Positions 55,106 to 64,000 of a stretch of DNA of 64,000 nucleotides are shown piece by piece. The position numbers and the translations under genes were made by a program. The notes beneath the pieces are model-generated. The model did no database searches, was not told where the DNA came from, and was given only the letters and a program-made list of their open reading frames with translations. Source of the DNA: Colwellia sp. PAMC 20917. Its GTDB lineage: Bacteria > Pseudomonadota > Gammaproteobacteria > Enterobacterales > Alteromonadaceae. The stretch covers positions 3,348,001 through 3,412,000 of the forward strand of contig NZ_CP014944.1 of NCBI RefSeq assembly GCF_001767295.1. The letters are read 5' to 3'. The stretch's first letter is position 1. Each line of letters starts with the position of its first letter.

Positions 55106-55315
55106 CGCGCTAGAAATTTTAACTTAGAGCCAGTGGGTCTTTTTTATGCTTAAGCAACTTCCTTTGTTGCCAATAATTAAGTACTTACTGAAATACACTG
55201 AAATCGATAATTTGCTTTACCTAAATAATATTGATTACAAGTCATCGTAAAATAGTTTGTTTAGGTAAGTAGATGATTGATTTTGATACTCCCATCAAAA
55301 GTAGTGCATGTGTTT

Positions 55316-56653
55316 ATGATTACAATAAAAAAAGGTCTGGATGTTCCTGTCGTTGGTTCTCCCCAGCAGGTAATCCATGATGGCAACGCCATCAAAACCG
55401 TTGCAACATTAGGTGAAGAGTTTGTGGGTATGCGACCAACCATGTTTGTTAAAGTGGATGATCGTGTTAAAAAAGGTCAGATTCTTTTTGAAGATAAAAA
55501 GAACCCTGGCGTTAAATTCACAGCTCATGCTGCCGGTGTTGTTAAAGAAATCAACCGTGGTGAAAAACGTGTTTTGCAATCAGTCGTTATTAAAATTGAC
55601 GGCGATGAGCAAATTACATTTCCTTCATACACAGCGAATGAACTTAACTCAATAAAACGTCAAGATGTTGTTGATAACCTGATTAATTCAGGTTTGTGGA
55701 CAGCATTGCGTACACGTCCGTTTAGTCGAGTTCCTGCCGTTGATTCAACGCCAACCGCCATTTTTGTTAGTGTAATGGATACTAATCCGCTAGCCGCTAA
55801 CCCTGAAGTGATTATTAATGAACAAAGTGAAGCCTTTAAAAATGGCTTGACAATACTTACTCGTTTAACTAGTGGTGAAGTGTTTGTTAGTAAAGCGCCG
55901 GGTGCTAATATTCCCGTTGAAGCTAATGTGCAAGTTAACGAATTTGCAGGAAAACATCCTGCTGGTTTAGTTGGCACACATATGCACTTTTTAAAGCCGG
56001 TTAGTGCAGAAAAGTCTTCATGGAGCTTAGGCTACCAAGACGTTATTGCTTTTGGACAGTTATTTACTACTGGTGAGTTAAATAACACCCGTATTATTTC
56101 ACTTGCTGGTCCTGCTGCTAAGAACCCTCGTTTAGTGCGTACTATTTTAGGTGCAAACACTGACGAATTAATTGCTGGTGAATTTACCGACGGTGAATTA
56201 CGTATTATATCGGGCTCTTTACTTTCAGGAGCAAAAGCAAAAGGTGTTCACGCTTACCTAGGCCGCTACCATGTGCAAATTTCGTTGATTTTAGAAGGTC
56301 GCGAAAAAGAGTTTATTGGTTACATGTATCCTGGACCTAATAAATTCTCGGTAACACGTGCATATATGTCTCATTTCTTCCCAAAGAAATTATTCAATAT
56401 GACCACTACAACTAACGGTAGTCCTCGTGCCATGGTGCCAATTGGTAACTTTGAGCGTGTGATGCCATTAGATATTCTCCCAACAATGTTATTGCGTGAT
56501 TTATGTGCCGGTGATACCGACAGCGCGCAGCAACTTGGTGCTTTAGAGCTTGATGAAGAAGATTTAGCCTTATGTACATTTGTTTGCCCTGGCAAAACAG
56601 ATTACGGCGTTATTCTTCGTGAATGCCTAACCACAATAGAGAAGGAAGGTTAG
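55316..56653 (+). CDS. nqrA: Na+-translocating NADH:quinone reductase subunit A
   Basis: NqrA is the cytoplasmic-face subunit of Na+-NQR that contributes to quinone binding. The 445-residue product begins [18 protein letters not shown], the family start, with [18 protein letters not shown] and the C-terminal [29 protein letters not shown] 55316 is chosen for the family match; an in-frame start at 55277 would add 13 unrelated residues. Its SD is weak. It opens the operon nqrABCDEF; nqrB begins two bases after its stop. Confidence 0.96.
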   Translation: MITIKKGLDVPVVGSPQQVIHDGNAIKTVATLGEEFVGMRPTMFVKVDDRVKKGQILFEDKKNPGVKFTAHAAGVVKEINRGEKRVLQSVVIKIDGDEQITFPSYTANELNSIKRQDVVDNLINSGLWTALRTRPFSRVPAVDSTPTAIFVSVMDTNPLAANPEVIINEQSEAFKNGLTILTRLTSGEVFVSKAPGANIPVEANVQVNEFAGKHPAGLVGTHMHFLKPVSAEKSSWSLGYQDVIAFGQLFTTGELNNTRIISLAGPAAKNPRLVRTILGANTDELIAGEFTDGELRIISGSLLSGAKAKGVHAYLGRYHVQISLILEGREKEFIGYMYPGPNKFSVTRAYMSHFFPKKLFNMTTTTNGSPRAMVPIGNFERVMPLDILPTMLLRDLCAGDTDSAQQLGALELDEEDLALCTFVCPGKTDYGVILRECLTTIEKEG

Positions 56654-56655
56654 AC

Positions 56656-57867
56656 ATGGGCTTGAAAAAGTTTATTGAAGATATTGAACCGCAATTTGAA
56701 AAAGGCGGTAAGCTAGAAACGTGGTACGCTTTGTATGAAGCTGTAGCCACCGGTTTATTTACTCCTGGTCAAGTGAACAAAGGTGCTACTCACGTCCGTG
56801 ACAGCATTGACTTAAAACGCATCATGATAACGGTATGGTTAGCTGTTTTTCCTGCTATGTTTTTTGGTATGTACAACATTGGTTTTCAAGCAGCTGATGC
56901 TTTAGCTGCTGGTTATGCTTTACCTGATACTTGGCAAGTAGGCTTGTTCGAATTCCTTGGAGGTAGCTTATCTGCTGACTCGAGTGTCTTCGGTATGATG
57001 CTTTATGGCGCCGTGTTCTTCTTACCTATTTATGCGACTACCTTTATTGTTGGTGGCTTTTGGGAAGTTCTCTTTGCTTCAGTGCGCAAGCATGAAGTTA
57101 ACGAAGGTTTCTTTGTTAGTTCAATTTTGTTTGCCTTGATCTTACCTGCAACAATTCCATTATGGCAAGTTGCTATCGGTATTACTTTTGGTATCGTTAT
57201 TGCTAAAGAAATCTTTGGTGGTACAGGTAAAAACTTCTTGAACCCTGCGCTAGCGGGTCGTGCATTTCTGTTTTTTGCTTATCCAGGTGAATTATCAGGT
57301 GATGCTGTTTGGGTTGCTATTGATGGATATTCAGGTGCGACACCATTAAGTGCTGCTGCTGCAGCAATTCCAGGTTCGGTTGATTTTGCAATCAATACTA
57401 ACTGGTGGAATGCATTCTTGGGCTTTATCCCGGGTTCTATGGGTGAAGTATCAACAGCTGCTATTTTCCTAGGTGGTGCATACATTCTCTATAAAGGTAT
57501 TGCTTCGTGGCGTATTGTCTTAAGTGTTTTCGCCGGTATGGTGTTCACTTCATTACTGTTTAACAGTATTGGTAGCGATACTAACGCAATGTTTGCTATG
57601 CCATGGTACTGGCATTTAGTCACAGGTGGTTTTGCTTTTGGTCTGATGTTTATGGCTACTGACCCTGTCACTATGTCTTTTACTAATACGGGTAAATACT
57701 GGTTTGGTGCATTAGTTGGTGTAATGGTTGTACTCATACGTGTAGTTAACCCGGCATACCCTGAAGGAATTATGTTAGCTATTTTATTCGCTAATTTATT
57801 CGCCCCTCTTTTCGACTATTTTGTTGTTCAAGGGAATATCAAACGGAGGCTCGCTCGTAATGTCTAG
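56656..57867 (+). CDS. nqrB: Na+-translocating NADH:quinone reductase subunit B
   Basis: NqrB is the large membrane subunit with sodium path, riboflavin and a covalently bound FMN. The 403-residue product has about ten membrane segments. The flavinylation motif S-G-A-T holds Thr229 ([10 protein letters not shown]), the residue to which ApbE attaches FMN. The start ATG follows AAGGAAGG; an in-frame start at 56623 lies inside nqrA. The last codons overlap the nqrC start. Confidence 0.96.
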   Translation: MGLKKFIEDIEPQFEKGGKLETWYALYEAVATGLFTPGQVNKGATHVRDSIDLKRIMITVWLAVFPAMFFGMYNIGFQAADALAAGYALPDTWQVGLFEFLGGSLSADSSVFGMMLYGAVFFLPIYATTFIVGGFWEVLFASVRKHEVNEGFFVSSILFALILPATIPLWQVAIGITFGIVIAKEIFGGTGKNFLNPALAGRAFLFFAYPGELSGDAVWVAIDGYSGATPLSAAAAAIPGSVDFAINTNWWNAFLGFIPGSMGEVSTAAIFLGGAYILYKGIASWRIVLSVFAGMVFTSLLFNSIGSDTNAMFAMPWYWHLVTGGFAFGLMFMATDPVTMSFTNTGKYWFGALVGVMVVLIRVVNPAYPEGIMLAILFANLFAPLFDYFVVQGNIKRRLARNV

Positions 57868-58642
57868 TAATAAAGAAACTCCAATTAAAACAATCGGCTT
57901 TGTGTTTTTAGTTTGTCTGGTTTGTGCTGCGTTAGTCTCTGTTGCTGCGATTAGTTTAAAACCGTTACAACAAGCTAATAAACTACTTGATAAGCAAACT
58001 AAAATTCTTGAAGCTTCCGGCTTATTAGAAAAAGCAGGTACTGATATTGTTGGTACTTACAACAAATATGTTGTTGCTAAAATGATTGACCTAGATTCAG
58101 GGAAAATTATTGAAGGTAACACTGATATATTTGACGAACGTGCAGACGCTCGTAATGCTGCTAAAAGCTCTAAGCTTACTAACGATACCGCGGGTATTAA
58201 TCGCCGTGCTAACCGTGCAGTTGTCTACTTAGTTAATAATGAGCAAGGCCAGCTAAATACTTTGGTTTTACCTATTGTTGGTTCAGGGCTGTGGGATTTA
58301 ATGTACGGTTATATTGGTTTAGCGCCAGATTTAAATACCGTTCGTAGTCTTATTTATTCTGACTTAAAGGAAACTCCAGGTTTAGGCGCTGAAGTGCTTA
58401 ACCCTAAGTGGAAAGCTTTATGGCCAGGTAAGAAAATTTACAATGATAGCGATGAAGTGGCTATTAAAGTGATTAAAGGTGGTGCTAAAGCCGGTGATGT
58501 TCATGGCGTTGACGCATTGTCAGGTGCTACATTAACCAGTAATGGCGTGCAAAACACCTTACATTTTTGGTTAGGTGAGCAAGGTTATGGACCTTTTATT
58601 ACTAAATACCGCAGTGTTGCTAGCGAAGGAGAGATGAACTAA
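57860..58642 (+). CDS. nqrC: Na+-translocating NADH:quinone reductase subunit C
   Basis: NqrC carries the second covalent FMN in a periplasmic domain held by an N-terminal membrane helix ([21 protein letters not shown]). The 260-residue product has S-G-A-T with Thr224 near the C-terminus ([15 protein letters not shown]), the ApbE target. ATG 57860 overlaps the nqrB stop by eight bases and has GGAGG 11 bases upstream; an in-frame start at 57821 inside nqrB is not needed. Confidence 0.96.
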   Translation: MSSNKETPIKTIGFVFLVCLVCAALVSVAAISLKPLQQANKLLDKQTKILEASGLLEKAGTDIVGTYNKYVVAKMIDLDSGKIIEGNTDIFDERADARNAAKSSKLTNDTAGINRRANRAVVYLVNNEQGQLNTLVLPIVGSGLWDLMYGYIGLAPDLNTVRSLIYSDLKETPGLGAEVLNPKWKALWPGKKIYNDSDEVAIKVIKGGAKAGDVHGVDALSGATLTSNGVQNTLHFWLGEQGYGPFITKYRSVASEGEMN

Positions 58643-59265
58643 TGTCTTCAGATACTAAAAAAGTACTATTTGGACCTATTGTAGATAACAACCCTATCGC
58701 TTTACAGGTACTAGGTGTTTGTTCTGCTCTAGCGGTAACCAGTTCAATGGCAAACGCTTTGGTTATGACCATAGCGGTAATGCTAGTTACTGGCTTTTCT
58801 AACTTTTTTATCTCACTTGTGCGTAATCATATTCCATCAAGTGTGCGTATTATTGTGCAAATGGCGATTATAGCGTCATTGGTAATTGTGGTTGACCAAG
58901 TGTTAAAAGCCTTCTCTTATCAGTTGTCGAAAGAGTTGTCAGTTTTCATTGGTTTGATCATTACTAACTGTATTGTAATGGGCCGTGCAGAAGCCTTTGC
59001 TATGAAAGAAAAGCCGGGCGTTAGCTTTTTAGATGGTATTGGTAACGGTTTAGGTTACGGCGCAGTTTTGATGGTTGTTGCTTTTTTCCGTGAATTATTT
59101 GGTTTTGGTGAGATCTTTGGTATTGAAGTATTTAAATTAGTTCAAAACGATGGTTGGTACCAAGGTAATGGCTTATTAGTCTTACCATTTAGTTCATTCT
59201 TCATTATTGGTTTAATCATCTGGGCTGTACGCCAGTGGAAACCAGAACAAGTAGAGAAGGATTAG
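58642..59265 (+). CDS. nqrD: Na+-translocating NADH:quinone reductase subunit D
   Basis: NqrD is a six-helix membrane subunit that together with NqrE holds an iron centre within the membrane. The 207-residue product has Cys27 (LGVCSALAV) and Cys110 ([14 protein letters not shown]), the ligands expected from Vibrio structures. The start ATG overlaps the last A of the nqrC TAA (TAATG), indicating translational coupling. Confidence 0.96.
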   Translation: MSSDTKKVLFGPIVDNNPIALQVLGVCSALAVTSSMANALVMTIAVMLVTGFSNFFISLVRNHIPSSVRIIVQMAIIASLVIVVDQVLKAFSYQLSKELSVFIGLIITNCIVMGRAEAFAMKEKPGVSFLDGIGNGLGYGAVLMVVAFFRELFGFGEIFGIEVFKLVQNDGWYQGNGLLVLPFSSFFIIGLIIWAVRQWKPEQVEKD

Positions 59266-59269
59266 CCCC

Positions 59270-59893
59270 ATGGAACATTATTTAAGTATTTTTATTAAAA
59301 CCATATTTATTGAGAATATGGCGTTAAGCTTCTTCTTGGGTATGTGTACTTTCTTAGCTGTGTCTAAGAAAGTAAGTACAGCCATTGGTCTAGGTGTTGC
59401 GGTTGTGGTGGTATTAGGTTTAGCGGTTCCAGCTAACCAAATTATTTACCAAGCTATTTTAGCGCCAGGTGCTTTAGACAGCATGATGGGTATTACTGCT
59501 CAGAAAGATTCAATTGATTTAAGCTTTTTATCCTTTATTACCTTTATCGGTGTTATTGCTGCTTTAGTACAAATTTTGGAAATGATTTTAGATAAATATT
59601 TTCCTGCTTTGTATCAAGCATTAGGTATATTTTTACCTTTAATCACTGTTAACTGTGCAATTTTTGGTGCGGTATCTTTCATGGTAGCGAAAAACTTAAC
59701 CTTGGGTGAAAGTGTTGTTTATGGCATTGGCTCTGGTGTGGGTTGGATGTTAGCTATTGTGTTGTTGGCTGCTATACGTGAAAAGATGAAATATTCTGAC
59801 GTACCAGACGGTTTGAAAGGTTTAGGTATCACGTTTATCTCCGCTGGATTGATGGCTTTTGGCTTTCTTTCTTTTGGTGGTATTTCACTTTAA
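59270..59893 (+). CDS. nqrE: Na+-translocating NADH:quinone reductase subunit E
   Basis: NqrE is the inverted partner of NqrD in the membrane. The 207-residue product has Cys26 ([14 protein letters not shown]) and a second cysteine near residue 129 ([14 protein letters not shown]), which with NqrD ligate the iron cluster. It starts four bases after nqrD. A 72-base gap leads to nqrF. Confidence 0.96.
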   Translation: MEHYLSIFIKTIFIENMALSFFLGMCTFLAVSKKVSTAIGLGVAVVVVLGLAVPANQIIYQAILAPGALDSMMGITAQKDSIDLSFLSFITFIGVIAALVQILEMILDKYFPALYQALGIFLPLITVNCAIFGAVSFMVAKNLTLGESVVYGIGSGVGWMLAIVLLAAIREKMKYSDVPDGLKGLGITFISAGLMAFGFLSFGGISL

Positions 59894-59965
59894 AAAATAT
59901 CGGTCTAAGTCACTTATTACCAAAATAATTTGAACTTAGGCCCTAGATAATTTAAGGAAAAGTCG

Positions 59966-61189
59966 ATGGAAATCATTCTCGGCATATCGATGTTTACCGC
60001 GATAGTGCTAGCATTAGTTTTAGTCATTTTGTTTGCTAAATCTAAGTTAGTCTCTTCAGGTGACGTAACAATTAGTATAAATGGTGACCCAAATAAATCA
60101 GTAGTAACCGCTGCTGGTGGCAAGCTTCTTGGCGCTTTAGCAGACCAAGGGATTTTTATTCCTTCTGCTTGTGGTGGTGGTGGTACTTGTGGTCAATGTC
60201 GTGTTGACGTGCATTCAGGTGGTGGCGACATTTTACCAACTGAAACCGGTCATATCACTAAGCGTGAAGCTAAAACAGGTTGTCGTTTAGCCTGTCAGGT
60301 TGCCGTTAAGCAAGACATGGTTATTGAAGTAGAAGATGAAATTTTTGGTGTTCAACAATGGGAATGTGAAGTTATCTCTAACGATAACCAAGCAACTTTC
60401 ATTAAAGAACTTAAACTTCAAATACCCAATGGGGAATCTGTTCCGTTTAAAGCCGGTGGTTATATTCAGATAGAAGCTCCAGCTCATCATGTGAAATATA
60501 GTGATTTTGATATTGATGATCAGTACAAAGGCGATTGGAACCATTTTGGCTTTTTTGATGTTGAATCAAAAGTTAATGAACCAACGTTACGTGCTTACTC
60601 AATGGCTAATTATCCAGAGGAAGAAGGCATTATTATGCTTAACGTGCGTATTGCTACGCCTCCTCCAGGACGTTTACATTTACCAGCAGGTAAAATGTCA
60701 TCTTATATCTTTAGCCTTAAGCCTGGCGATAAAGTTACTATTTCTGGTCCGTTTGGCGAGTTTTTTGCCAAAGAAACAGATAATGAAATGGTGTTTATCG
60801 GTGGTGGTGCTGGTATGGCGCCAATGCGTTCACACATCTTTGATCAACTTAAACGTTTACAATCTAAACGTAAAATGTCGTTCTGGTATGGCGCTCGCTC
60901 TAAACGTGAAATGTTCTATGAAGATGATTACAATGGTTTAGCCGCTGATAATGATAACTTCAAATGGCATGTTGCGTTATCAGACCCACAAGCTGAAGAT
61001 AACTGGGAAGGCATGACAGGTTTTATTCATAATGTACTTTATGAAAACTACTTAAAAGATCATGAAGCACCAGAAGATTGTGAGTACTACATGTGTGGTC
61101 CTCCAATGATGAATGCTGCCGTTATTCATATGCTTAAAGATTTAGGCGTAGAAGACGAAAACATCATGTTAGATGACTTCGGCGGCTAA
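59966..61189 (+). CDS. nqrF: Na+-translocating NADH:quinone reductase subunit F
   Basis: NqrF takes electrons from NADH. The 407-residue product has one N-terminal membrane helix, a [2Fe-2S] domain with Cys69, Cys75, Cys78 and Cys110 ([12 protein letters not shown] and CRLACQ), an FAD domain (RAYSMANYP) and an NADH domain ([24 protein letters not shown]) ending DDFGG. SD AAGGAAAAG lies upstream of the ATG. The operon terminator and a palindromic element follow. Confidence 0.97.
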   Translation: MEIILGISMFTAIVLALVLVILFAKSKLVSSGDVTISINGDPNKSVVTAAGGKLLGALADQGIFIPSACGGGGTCGQCRVDVHSGGGDILPTETGHITKREAKTGCRLACQVAVKQDMVIEVEDEIFGVQQWECEVISNDNQATFIKELKLQIPNGESVPFKAGGYIQIEAPAHHVKYSDFDIDDQYKGDWNHFGFFDVESKVNEPTLRAYSMANYPEEEGIIMLNVRIATPPPGRLHLPAGKMSSYIFSLKPGDKVTISGPFGEFFAKETDNEMVFIGGGAGMAPMRSHIFDQLKRLQSKRKMSFWYGARSKREMFYEDDYNGLAADNDNFKWHVALSDPQAEDNWEGMTGFIHNVLYENYLKDHEAPEDCEYYMCGPPMMNAAVIHMLKDLGVEDENIMLDDFGG

Positions 61190-61208
61190 TCGTTTATTTT
61201 AACTTGCC

Positions 61209-61286
61209 TATTGGCTTTATTTCGTCGTCGGCTGTGCTCACTGACTAACGTCAACTCCGCGCAGCCTTCTCGAACTAAAGGCAATA
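61209..61286. repeat. 78-base imperfect palindrome downstream of nqrF
   Basis: The outer arms TATTGGCTTTATTTCG (61209–61224) and CGAACTAAAGGCAATA (61271–61286) are inverted copies with two mismatches. Inside them GGCTGTGC (61230–61237) faces GCGCAGCC (61259–61266), with one G·T pair, and TGAC faces GTCA in the centre. The whole folds into one long hairpin. It has no T-tract and sits before the real terminator, so it looks like a REP-type or small mobile palindromic element. Confidence 0.6.
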
Positions 61287-61330
61287 TACAGCGTTTAAAT
61301 TAAACATTTACTCAATGAATGAAAGCTTCA

Positions 61331-61360
61331 AATAAAAGACGACTCTTGTCGTCTTTTATT
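61331..61360 (+). terminator. Intrinsic terminator of the nqr operon
   Basis: AATAAAAGACGAC (61331–61343) pairs perfectly with GTCGTCTTTTATT (61348–61360) around TCTT. It lies about 140 bases after nqrF and 60 bases before apbE, so apbE and nqrM need read-through or their own promoter. Confidence 0.82.
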
Positions 61361-61420
61361 ATTTATATAAGGCGTTTTTCCTAGACGCTTTACCTAAATA
61401 ATAAATTTATAGGTATCAAA

Positions 61421-62455
61421 ATGATTAAAGTAAAAGTATTGATGATCAGTTTTATGCTGGTGTTTTTAGCCGGTTGCTTTCCAAGTAGTGATTTAAGTAA
61501 GCAAGAAGTCTTGTTGCAAGGTCGTACTATGGGGACTACGTATAATATTAAAGTGGTCATCGAGAATAATGCGATTGATACTAAACAAGTCCATACAGGC
61601 ATTGATGCACTATTGGTGCAATTAAATCAAGAAATGTCGACCTATATCGTTGATTCTGAATTATCACGATTTAACACATCGACATCCCTTACGCCTGTCG
61701 AAATATCTGTTGGGTTACAACGTGTTATTAAAGAAGCGATTCGCTTGGGGCAATTAAGTGAAGGCAATCTTGATATTACAGTCGGGCCTTTAGTCAACCT
61801 TTGGGGATTTGGCCCAGAATATCGTCCAAATACTATACCAACGGCGGAGGATTTACTGTTAGCGCGCCAACAAATAGGCTTGTCAAAGCTGGTGTTAAAC
61901 GGTAATAAACTTTCTAAAAAAACGCCTAGCCTTTATGTGGATTTATCAACCATTGCCAAAGGTTATGGGGTCGATTTAGTCGCAGAATATTTAGAAGAAA
62001 AGGGCATTAATAATTACCTAATAGAAATTGGTGGAGAAATGCGTTTAAAAGGTTTTAAACACACCGGTGAACTTTGGCATGTCGCGATAGAAAAGCCTAT
62101 TCAGGATGCAAGTGGTGAGCATCGCTCTGTTTATCAAGTGATCATTCCAAAAGACAATGCAGTGGCAACATCAGGCGATTATCGTAATTATCACCAAGCC
62201 AAAGATGGTCAACGTTTTTCACATATTATTGATCCAGCGACGGGCAAACCCATTAATCATAAGTTAGTCTCAGTAACGGTCATTCATCCGTCTTCTATGA
62301 CCGCAGACGGTCTGTCTACCGCGATGATGGTTATGGGTGAAGTAAAAGCGATCGACTTTGCAGAGAAAAATGGTATAGCTGCTTACATTATTGCTAAGAC
62401 AGAGCATGGCTTTGTTGAGCAAAGCACGGTAAAATTCATGCAGTATTTAAAGTAA
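61421..62455 (+). CDS. apbE: FAD:protein FMN transferase ApbE
   Basis: ApbE moves FMN from FAD onto the threonine of S-G-A-T sites in NqrB and NqrC. The 344-residue product is a lipoprotein (lipobox FLAGC, residues near 15–20) acting in the periplasm. It has the ApbE blocks GRTMGTTYNI, LNQEMSTYIVDSELSRFN, VDLSTIAKGYGVDLVAEYLE, YLIEIGGEMRLKG and ATSGDYRNY, plus SHIIDPATGKPI. The place after nqrF fits its function. Confidence 0.96.
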   Translation: MIKVKVLMISFMLVFLAGCFPSSDLSKQEVLLQGRTMGTTYNIKVVIENNAIDTKQVHTGIDALLVQLNQEMSTYIVDSELSRFNTSTSLTPVEISVGLQRVIKEAIRLGQLSEGNLDITVGPLVNLWGFGPEYRPNTIPTAEDLLLARQQIGLSKLVLNGNKLSKKTPSLYVDLSTIAKGYGVDLVAEYLEEKGINNYLIEIGGEMRLKGFKHTGELWHVAIEKPIQDASGEHRSVYQVIIPKDNAVATSGDYRNYHQAKDGQRFSHIIDPATGKPINHKLVSVTVIHPSSMTADGLSTAMMVMGEVKAIDFAEKNGIAAYIIAKTEHGFVEQSTVKFMQYLK

Positions 62456-62517
62456 CTGGTTAAAGCGAGTTACTGTTTATTCATCTTAATAGATAAAGAA
62501 AATAAGTAGGTTAGTTT

Positions 62518-62739
62518 ATGATGATATTTATGATCACTTTAGGTTTTTTCCTTGTAGTTGTTGTTGCTATGTCGGTTGGCTATATCTTTCAGCAAAAGTC
62601 GTTAGCAGGCAGTTGCGGCGGATTAGCAACAGTGGGTATTGATAAGTCGTGTAATTGCGATAACCCTTGTGAGAAACGCCAAGAGCGCGAACGTATTGCT
62701 GCGGCTAAAGAGCAGATGATTGATATTAAAATTATCTAG
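62518..62739 (+). CDS. nqrM: Na+-NQR maturation protein NqrM
   Basis: The 73-residue product has one N-terminal membrane helix (MITLGFFLVVVVAMSVGYIF) and four conserved cysteines (SLAGSCGGL, then DKSCNCDNPC), which is the NqrM (DUF539) pattern. NqrM is needed to insert the membrane iron centre of NqrD/NqrE, as shown in Vibrio. Two ATGs occur in a row at 62518 and 62521; either may be used. It ends the nqr gene set. Confidence 0.95.
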   Translation: MMIFMITLGFFLVVVVAMSVGYIFQQKSLAGSCGGLATVGIDKSCNCDNPCEKRQERERIAAAKEQMIDIKII

Positions 62740-63771
62740 CTGAGTAACACTTTTATCCTAGCTTGAGAAAAATAATCAGTATCTGCTAACTGTGGATACT
62801 GTTTAACACTAATGATTTTAATAAAATTGGTTATTAATTTACAACCCCAATAACTTGCTAAGCCACACTTAACTTATTCATAATAAGAATTACCATCCCC
62901 TCCAATGCTACATTTCGCCGACGATTAAAAATTATATGATTAACAAGCTCGATTGCATACTTGCAGGTATGCGCAGCTAATAAACGACTACAAGTATCGA
63001 CAAAGCTTACCTGAATATTCATCTTCTAAGTCATTGTTACCCAGGGTGATGAGCGCTTTTGCAGTACTCAACTATAAACTTATATAAGCATTACTATATA
63101 GGTTAAATCACTGCGTAATTTAGGTGATAGCTAGCATGTGTAAACGTCTTAAAGAAGTGCTTAGTTATTACTTAGTAGCGATTATGATGGGTGAAACACT
63201 AATAGCAAGATTGTTGGAAAGTGGTAAATCATTGTAGTCAGAAGATGTGTCTATGCGCGTTATTGTTATTAGAAATTAACAGCGAACTGTTTAATACCAT
63301 AGCTTAATCCTCATAGGATAGAATTAGGCGACTTAGATAAAAATCGTCTTCTCTTACTAGGCTCGATAGTGTCAAATGTTTGTACTTTTTAATTCTTGCC
63401 GATTTTTTGTGATAAATACGGTAAATTGTTATTGTGATCGGCTTACCTAGCCAAATTAAATTCACCTCTATTCTTGTATCCTACATCGTCGATTTACTGT
63501 TCAAGCCCGCGTATACACTGGATCCTATTAACTATACATACAGATGTTAGTTTATTTTTTCATGACCACTTCCCTTACTGGGCATAATTTTTGCTTTATT
63601 ATTTTTTATATAAGCTAGTATCTAGATAACACATTATTTTTAATGATATTTCTTACTGATGTTATTTCATTACAAATTAATTTATAGTAGATTTACTACA
63701 TAGAAAGTAAATGATTATTTCTTTCAATTCATTGCATATCACAAGTGTTACTAAAAGAAATTAAAGCAGAT
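62740..63771. other. Intergenic region of about 1 kb without a convincing gene
   Basis: The stretch is AT-rich with stops in all frames. A weak hairpin CAGTATC/GATACTG (62777–62801) follows nqrM. Two short frames stand out: 62858–63022 on the minus strand (54 residues, MNIQVSFVDTCSRLLAAHTC...) and 63136–63237 on the plus strand (33 residues, MCKRLKEVLSYYLVAIMMGE...). Neither has a clear SD or a family I recognise; they could be gene remnants. The upstream promoter of the gene at 63772 must lie near the right end. Confidence 0.4.
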
Positions 63772-64000
63772 ATGACTACAGATTTTTTAAAGTACCAAAA
63801 GATAATTGAACAGTTTCGTGGGAAGGTTTTAAAGAACGATTTTGAAACAAATTTTTCTGCGATGACTCAACATATCCCCAAAACAGAGCGCTTTTTGCTT
63901 AAAATGGAGCTCAAGCGTTTAGCTGTTGCATGTACGCGTCTAATCGATTTGCGTGGTCATGTTGATGGTGAATGTCGATCTTTTGAGCATGATGGACGCG
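63772..64000 (+). CDS. Unrecognised protein, N-terminal part (runs off the right edge)
   Basis: An open frame of 76 codons begins MTTDFLKYQKIIEQFRGKVL and continues to the window end through THIPKTERF-like helical sequence, LLKMELKRLAVACTRLIDLR and GHVDGECRSFEHDGR. It looks cytoplasmic and largely helical. A GTG at 63745 is also in frame and would add nine residues; no strong SD decides between them. I do not recognise the family. The even amino-acid mix and lack of stops over 229 bases in AT-rich DNA support a real gene. Confidence 0.7.
   Translation, partial: MTTDFLKYQKIIEQFRGKVLKNDFETNFSAMTQHIPKTERFLLKMELKRLAVACTRLIDLRGHVDGECRSFEHDGR

Noticed and set aside
55076-55315. A riboswitch in the leader of nqrA.
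   Set aside because: I saw no conserved aptamer core such as an FMN, cobalamin or sodium-type element in the leader.

Overview
The window looks like chromosomal DNA of a marine, low-GC gammaproteobacterium of the order Alteromonadales, most likely a Colwellia/Thalassotalea-type organism (Colwelliaceae). The basis is AT-rich DNA, the csrA–tRNA-Ser–tRNA-Arg cluster, a complete Na+-NQR operon, FabV, and gammaproteobacterial gene orders such as tolC/nudF-yqiB-cpdA-yqiA-parE and fldB/dsbC-recJ-prfB-lysS. This assignment is inferred from recognised protein families; no database search was run.

Layout. 1–8.1 kb: the N-terminal part of a periplasmic beta-propeller sensor (it leaves the window on the left), a lipoprotein-type M3 peptidase (dcp), and a large lipoprotein made of BACON-like domains and beta-propellers. 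8.2–12.1 kb: recX, alaS, csrA. 12.2–13.1 kb: a tRNA operon with a decayed tRNA-Ser-like relic just after its promoter, then tRNA-Ser(GCT) and three tRNA-Arg(ACG). 13.2–18.7 kb: mutH (apparently with a non-standard start codon) divergent from rppH, ptsP, a TSUP permease and thyA. 18.8–20.1 kb: a broken YfhL-type ferredoxin gene and an HDOD protein. 20.1–26.2 kb: tolC divergent from nudF-yqiB-cpdA-yqiA-parE. 26.2–29.2 kb: an arsR–GAPDH–arsJ arsenate detoxification operon with an operator-like inverted repeat. 29.2–31.7 kb: the flagellar outer-ring genes flgT, flgO and flgP. 31.8–35.8 kb: a FecA-like TonB receptor and its FecR regulator. 36–43.7 kb: srmB, fldB, dsbC, recJ, prfB (with programmed frameshift), lysS.

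43.8–48.0 kb is the most unusual part: two arrays of REP/BIME-like palindromic units flank a DUF3667 membrane protein and a DUF1232 protein. 48.0–54.9 kb: a 57-codon membrane protein translationally coupled to ampG, then a hypothetical protein, a periplasmic cyclophilin, yajG, rlmG, bolA and fabV. 55–62.7 kb: nqrABCDEF-apbE-nqrM, which encodes the sodium-pumping NADH:quinone reductase, its flavin-attachment enzyme and its iron-cluster maturation factor. The last kilobase is mostly non-coding and ends with the start of an unrecognised gene.

Most of the window is housekeeping. I did not find a convincing new defence or mobile system. The points most worth a second look are the paired repeat arrays, the tRNA relic, the AUU-start mutH, the YfhL pseudogene and the AmpG-coupled microprotein.
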